Assembly (NCBI GenBank): GCA_020633205.1 | Contig: JACKEB010000020.1 | Coordinates: forward strand, 1-64,000 | Source: Polyangiaceae bacterium | Lineage (GTDB): Bacteria; Myxococcota_A; Polyangia; Polyangiales; Polyangiaceae | Direction of reading: 5' to 3' | DNA: 64,000 nucleotides | The notes under the pieces: model-generated | Databases searched by the model: none | What the model was told of the DNA's origin: nothing | Seen by the model: only the letters and a program-made list of their open reading frames with translations | Shown: positions 61,123 through 64,000 of the stretch, one piece after another | How positions within the stretch are numbered: position 1 is the first letter of the stretch | Layout: every line of letters begins with the position of its first letter | Made by a program: the position numbers and the translations under genes

Positions 61123-61830
61123 GTGAGTCTGAGCCTTTTGGGGGTCCTGGTGCTGATGATGGGGCTCTGCCTCATCGCAACCAGCATCTGGTTCTGGTTT
61201 CGCTACCAGACCAGGAAGCGCTTTGCCACGACCCAAGGTGTGGTCTCGAAGGTCGACCCGGACTCCAGCTCGCGCATAGGCACGGTGCAGTTCAGCCCCG
61301 AAGGACAGCTCTTGGTTGGCGGCCAGCCCTACCAGGTGCGAGCGGGCATTCAGACTGGCGTGAACGTCGGAGACGCGATTCCTGTCTATTACGATCCGCA
61401 CGACCCAAGCCAAGCCACCATCTATGCGCCAGGGCGTTCACTGCTAATCGTCGCGGTACTGGGCGTGAACGGCGCCATCACGCTGCCACTCGCTGCCATG
61501 TTGGGTTTGTGGCTGGGACCGCTCCAGGAGGCTCGGGACGACACCCTCGCGGAGTTCATCTACGCCGTCCGCTCAGACAATTCCGCCCGGATTAGTTCAC
61601 TCAGTGCTACTGGCGCGCAAGTGACACCGGAGTTCGTAGCGCGGGCGAAGAAGAGCGGGGCACATCGCCTGGGCTCGAACAACATCGGCTTTTCCAGTGA
61701 CGCATGCGTCGAAGTCTTCTTCGACAGCGACCCACGGCCTCACTACGTCTACATGCAGAAGCCAAGCGATTGGCGAATCGTGCGCGCAAACGCAAACGAC
61801 CCCTACTGCATCGACGACCTGCGCGACTAG
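61123..61830 (+). CDS. DUF3592-like membrane protein, copy B
   Basis: GTG 61123 is chosen by alignment with copy A; the upstream open frame lies in the 3' end of copy A. The layout is the same: membrane helix (about 5-27, LGVLVLMMGLCLIATSIWFW), DUF3592-type segment (VVSKVDPDSSSRIGTVQFSPEG), second hydrophobic region (about 105-130), and C-terminal domain with SARISSLSATGAQV and HYVYMQKPSDWRIV. Outside the shared blocks the proteins differ markedly. Its leader carries a partial G-tract word (TTTTGGGGGT at 61136). Function is unknown. Confidence 0.8.
   Translation: MSLSLLGVLVLMMGLCLIATSIWFWFRYQTRKRFATTQGVVSKVDPDSSSRIGTVQFSPEGQLLVGGQPYQVRAGIQTGVNVGDAIPVYYDPHDPSQATIYAPGRSLLIVAVLGVNGAITLPLAAMLGLWLGPLQEARDDTLAEFIYAVRSDNSARISSLSATGAQVTPEFVARAKKSGAHRLGSNNIGFSSDACVEVFFDSDPRPHYVYMQKPSDWRIVRANANDPYCIDDLRD
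61668..61793. repeat. 126-bp block shared with copy A (second copy)
   Basis: Second copy of the nearly identical segment; the single difference changes Ile to Val in the encoded CI/VEVFFDSD stretch. Confidence 0.95.
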
Positions 61831-61872
61831 CCTGCGCTGAAAAACACCCGCGCCAAACAACAGACGAGCGCG

Positions 61873-62000
61873 GTGGAGGACCTCGTGGCCGAACTCGACG
61901 TTGCCGCGTGGTACATTGATCGAGGCTACATCGCGGCAAGGGCGATCCAAGAAAGCCATCGTGCAGGGGCGACGATCATCTGCCGCCCATGGCCCTCGCA
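61873..62000 (+). pseudogene. Relic of a DDE transposase
   Basis: The forward frame encodes ELDVAAWYIDRGYIAARAIQ followed by RAGATIICRPWPSQ. This resembles the catalytic-Asp block of IS1182-type and related DDE transposases (IDRGYI...L.E....GxxxxCRPW). Nothing else of the element, and no terminal inverted repeats, was found. The spacer 61831-62084 is otherwise empty. The fragment separates the second and third members of the DUF3592-like group. Confidence 0.5.
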
Positions 62001-62084
62001 GGAGTTTTTCAGCATCCTGCTAGTGCGCAAGTCGGGCGGAGGTACAGGGCAGCGCTCTACGCCAGGATTGGCTAGGGTCGAAGC

Positions 62085-62651
62085 ATGACCGCAGGGCAAG
62101 TTTGTTTGGTCGTGGCAGCATTCGGCGTGGCGGAACTCGGCGCGGCCGCCGTCTTTCTGAACAAACACCTAACGGAGCAACGAGCCGCAAAGCGCGCTAC
62201 GACTTCGATGGTCGAGCACGGCCCTGGCCACACACCGATGAAGGCCAAGCAGTCGCTCATGCTCGCCGGGGTCGCTCTGATGTCAGCGCTCATCAGCTTC
62301 GGTATCGCGGCGTTCATGTGGTTCGTCGTCGCGCCGAAGGGTGTCGATCGCGATCGGGCGGCCGCCGCGTTTCTCGAAGCGGCGCGCACGAAAGATTCCG
62401 CACGACTAAGCTCCTTGAGCGCGCCAGGCGCAGCGCTTGACCAGCAGTTCTTCGCCAATGAAGTTGCGGGCGCCAAGAGCGTGGAAGCGACCAGCTACGA
62501 TCTCGCGTTTGGGGGGCAGTCGTGCATGGAGTTCGAGACGGACAAGGGAAAGACCCTGTTCCTCTACCTTGAGCAGCAAAGTGGCACCTGGCTGGTCGTG
62601 CGTGGCGGCCCGATGGACCCGGCGTGCGACAATCAGCTGAACTCCGACTGA
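62085..62651 (+). CDS. Membrane protein, distant third paralogue of the DUF3592-like group
   Basis: The 188-residue protein has an N-terminal hydrophobic segment (about 5-25) and a second helix (about 58-82, LMLAGVALMSALISFGIAAFMWFV). The C-terminal domain begins AAFLEAARTKDSARLSSLSAPGA, clearly related to SFIKASRLRDSARISALSVPGA in copy A, and ends with FLYLEQQSGTWLVVRGGPMD in place of YVYMQKPSDWRIVRAN. The DUF3592 segment between the helices is absent. So the C-terminal domain, not DUF3592, is the common element of this cluster. The function is unknown. ATG 62085 follows directly on the transposase relic region. Confidence 0.75.
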   Translation: MTAGQVCLVVAAFGVAELGAAAVFLNKHLTEQRAAKRATTSMVEHGPGHTPMKAKQSLMLAGVALMSALISFGIAAFMWFVVAPKGVDRDRAAAAFLEAARTKDSARLSSLSAPGAALDQQFFANEVAGAKSVEATSYDLAFGGQSCMEFETDKGKTLFLYLEQQSGTWLVVRGGPMDPACDNQLNSD

Positions 62652-62693
62652 CCGCGCTCCGCGGCGCCCGAACTCGACTCCTATTTCGCTGAC

Positions 62694-64000
62694 TCAGCGC
62701 CGGCGACGCAAACCGCGCAGAAGCTCGTCGTCGTCTTCGTACGGGTACACCGGTGTCTGGCGATCGTCCCCGGCAGGGAAAGTACCCGAGCTCGCACGCT
62801 CCGGGGGGCTGCTCGGTCGCCGCACGGGGAAGCCCCCTGACTCGCGCAGCACAGGCTCGCTCTGCTGACGAAGCTCATACGAACCCGAGATCGGGTTCTG
62901 CCGCAGGTTGTAACCGGACTGAGGCCGCGCCTCAGGGGGCGGAGGCAAGATGCTCTCTCGACGCGGCCGCTCCGCATCAGCCGGGACGCGTGAGGACGGC
63001 ACCACCGGGTACTGCCCAGCGGGGTAGCGCGGAGCGGCGTAGCCCCCAGACGGCGCACGTCCCGTAGAGCCTTGCCCTGTGGAACCAGTAGTCCTCCCAC
63101 CGCCAGGCTTCTTTCCCATGTCTCCACGCTGACGGATTTCCGAAGCTGGACGTCCGTCTTGACGATCTGCGGCAGTACGCGGAGGTGGGGGGGAGGAACT
63201 CTCGCGGTCGAATGCGGGCGGTGGTTGCGATTCTCGAACCGCACGGAAACTGGATGATGAGCGAGCGCCAGGGCGTCGAGACTGAGGGGGCAACGTCGTG
63301 CGCTCGAAGATGCGATCGACCTCCGCGCTTAGGCTGCCGGCTGCCGGGATACGGCTCTTGCTCAGGCTGCGGCGGGGGCCGGGTGCTCCGGACTGCGCAC
63401 CCGCGCTCGGCGCTGGCGGCGGCAGCATGCTCGGCTGCCTGAAGCGACCGGAGATGCTCGCGCGATCGCCGATCACGTCAGCGAACAGCTTCAGCTCTTC
63501 GGGATTGCGATTGTGACCGAACGTGTAGGCGGCCTTCACGTAGCCAACGCACAGGTGGCGCAGGATTCGCGTCGACCGTGGGTGGCCAAGCACACCGAGC
63601 GCAAGCTCGAACCCGACGTCCGTCTCGGTGAGGTCGAACACCACGCGAGCCCCCTCGTAGGGCAGCTCAACCGGGGTACGCAAACGTGCGATGGTGCGCA
63701 CCACGTCTCCGGGAACGACCACGCTTCCGCGATGAGAGAGCAAGCGAGAGCCGAGGACGAAGCCTGCGCTCTCCAGTACCTTGCCTGAGCCGTCTCCCAA
63801 CGCGGCATCGATACCCAAGAGCAGCTCCTCTGCCTCGACGAGCGACATGGTGCTGCGCGGGTCAGCTGCGTTGTAGACGTGGTCACTCAGGGACCGCATG
63901 AGGCGCGGGATGAGCCGTGCAGCGAGACGCATCGGCACAGACGCGTCACTGCGCTCAAGCGCATCGATCACGTCGCGTACGAAACGACTCCTGAACCGCG
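62694..64000 (-). CDS. Conserved hypothetical protein with disordered Pro/Arg/Ser-rich tail (5' end outside the window)
   Basis: The frame stays open to the window edge and the residues before GTG 63971 (RFVRD) read on naturally, so the gene probably starts outside. The N-terminal 165 residues form a folded domain (SVPMRLAARLIPRLMRSLSDHV, GIDAALGDGSGKVLESAGF, RVVFDLTETDVGFELALGVLG, RHLCVGYVKAAYTFG). The remaining 260 residues are low-complexity, rich in Pro, Arg, Ser and Gly, ending in acidic EDDDELLRG and RRRR. I recognise the N-domain only as a conserved hypothetical of Polyangia. No signal peptide is visible in the part present. It is convergent with the preceding gene. Confidence 0.75.
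   Translation of the reverse strand, partial: RFRSRFVRDVIDALERSDASVPMRLAARLIPRLMRSLSDHVYNAADPRSTMSLVEAEELLLGIDAALGDGSGKVLESAGFVLGSRLLSHRGSVVVPGDVVRTIARLRTPVELPYEGARVVFDLTETDVGFELALGVLGHPRSTRILRHLCVGYVKAAYTFGHNRNPEELKLFADVIGDRASISGRFRQPSMLPPPAPSAGAQSGAPGPRRSLSKSRIPAAGSLSAEVDRIFERTTLPPQSRRPGARSSSSFRAVRESQPPPAFDRESSSPPPPRTAADRQDGRPASEIRQRGDMGKKPGGGRTTGSTGQGSTGRAPSGGYAAPRYPAGQYPVVPSSRVPADAERPRRESILPPPPEARPQSGYNLRQNPISGSYELRQQSEPVLRESGGFPVRRPSSPPERASSGTFPAGDDRQTPVYPYEDDDELLRGLRRRR

Overview
The window reads as chromosomal DNA of a myxobacterium (phylum Myxococcota, probably class Polyangia). This is inferred from high GC with strong G/C third-position bias, several Ser/Thr protein kinases and a PP2C phosphatase, many lipoproteins with Gly/Ser/Ala 'GGSGG' linkers, an IgGFc-binding-type surface protein, an AgmX/PglI-type C-terminal domain, PilT-family motors, and a secreted protease with a MYXO-CTERM-like tail. 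No rRNA, tRNA, CRISPR array, prophage or intact insertion sequence was found.

Layout. 0-2.3 kb: sucCD. 2.3-6.6 kb: an RpoH-like sigma factor, then an overlapping trio (ECF sigma factor, zinc-finger anti-sigma-like membrane protein with TPR-like tail, predicted exported protein). 6.6-20.4 kb: SDR dehydrogenase, two Ser/Thr kinases (one followed by a TPR/PEGA-like protein and a lipoprotein), cystathionine beta-synthase, NUDIX hydrolase, quinone oxidoreductase, lipoprotein, PP2C phosphatase with a cNMP-like domain, acyl thioesterase, methyltransferase and an APH-like protein. 20.6-28 kb: ndk, a degenerate histidine-kinase-like protein, dapD, a YdeP-type molybdopterin oxidoreductase and fdhD. 28-35.8 kb: two tandem secreted paralogues with permuted module order, a DUF4202 protein, an alpha/beta hydrolase lipoprotein, a gluzincin protease and cytidine deaminase. 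35.8-39.1 kb: a pilT-type operon. 39.2-44 kb: rlmN, a broken kinase/winged-helix gene and a Sel1-repeat lipoprotein, all carrying frame disruptions. 44-56.7 kb: mostly envelope proteins (DUF4139/OmpA hybrid, IgGFc-binding lipoprotein, AgmX-domain lipoprotein, two Cys-rich repeat lipoproteins, beta-propeller lipoprotein), plus proS and a Cys/Met PLP enzyme. 56.8-64 kb: fused isobutyryl-CoA mutase icmF, three related membrane proteins (two sharing a nearly identical 126-bp block), a transposase relic and a partial gene at the right edge.

Metabolic links: cystathionine beta-synthase and the Cys/Met-metabolism PLP enzyme could together form transsulfuration. FdhD probably sulfurates the molybdenum cofactor of the nearby YdeP-type enzyme. 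The kinases and the PP2C phosphatase are probable signalling partners, but the sequence does not show who acts on whom.

The least explained structures are a short dispersed G-tract word (consensus CCTCMCCCCCAAAA) present in spacers and inside protein linkers; the permuted paralogues at 28-30 kb; a long hairpin that contains the Shine-Dalgarno sequence of the DUF4139 gene; a gene-conversion-like block at 60.9/61.7 kb; and a 2-kb cluster of frameshifts at 40.2-42.2 kb that is either decay or poor consensus sequence. I did not find a convincing new defence or biosynthetic system.
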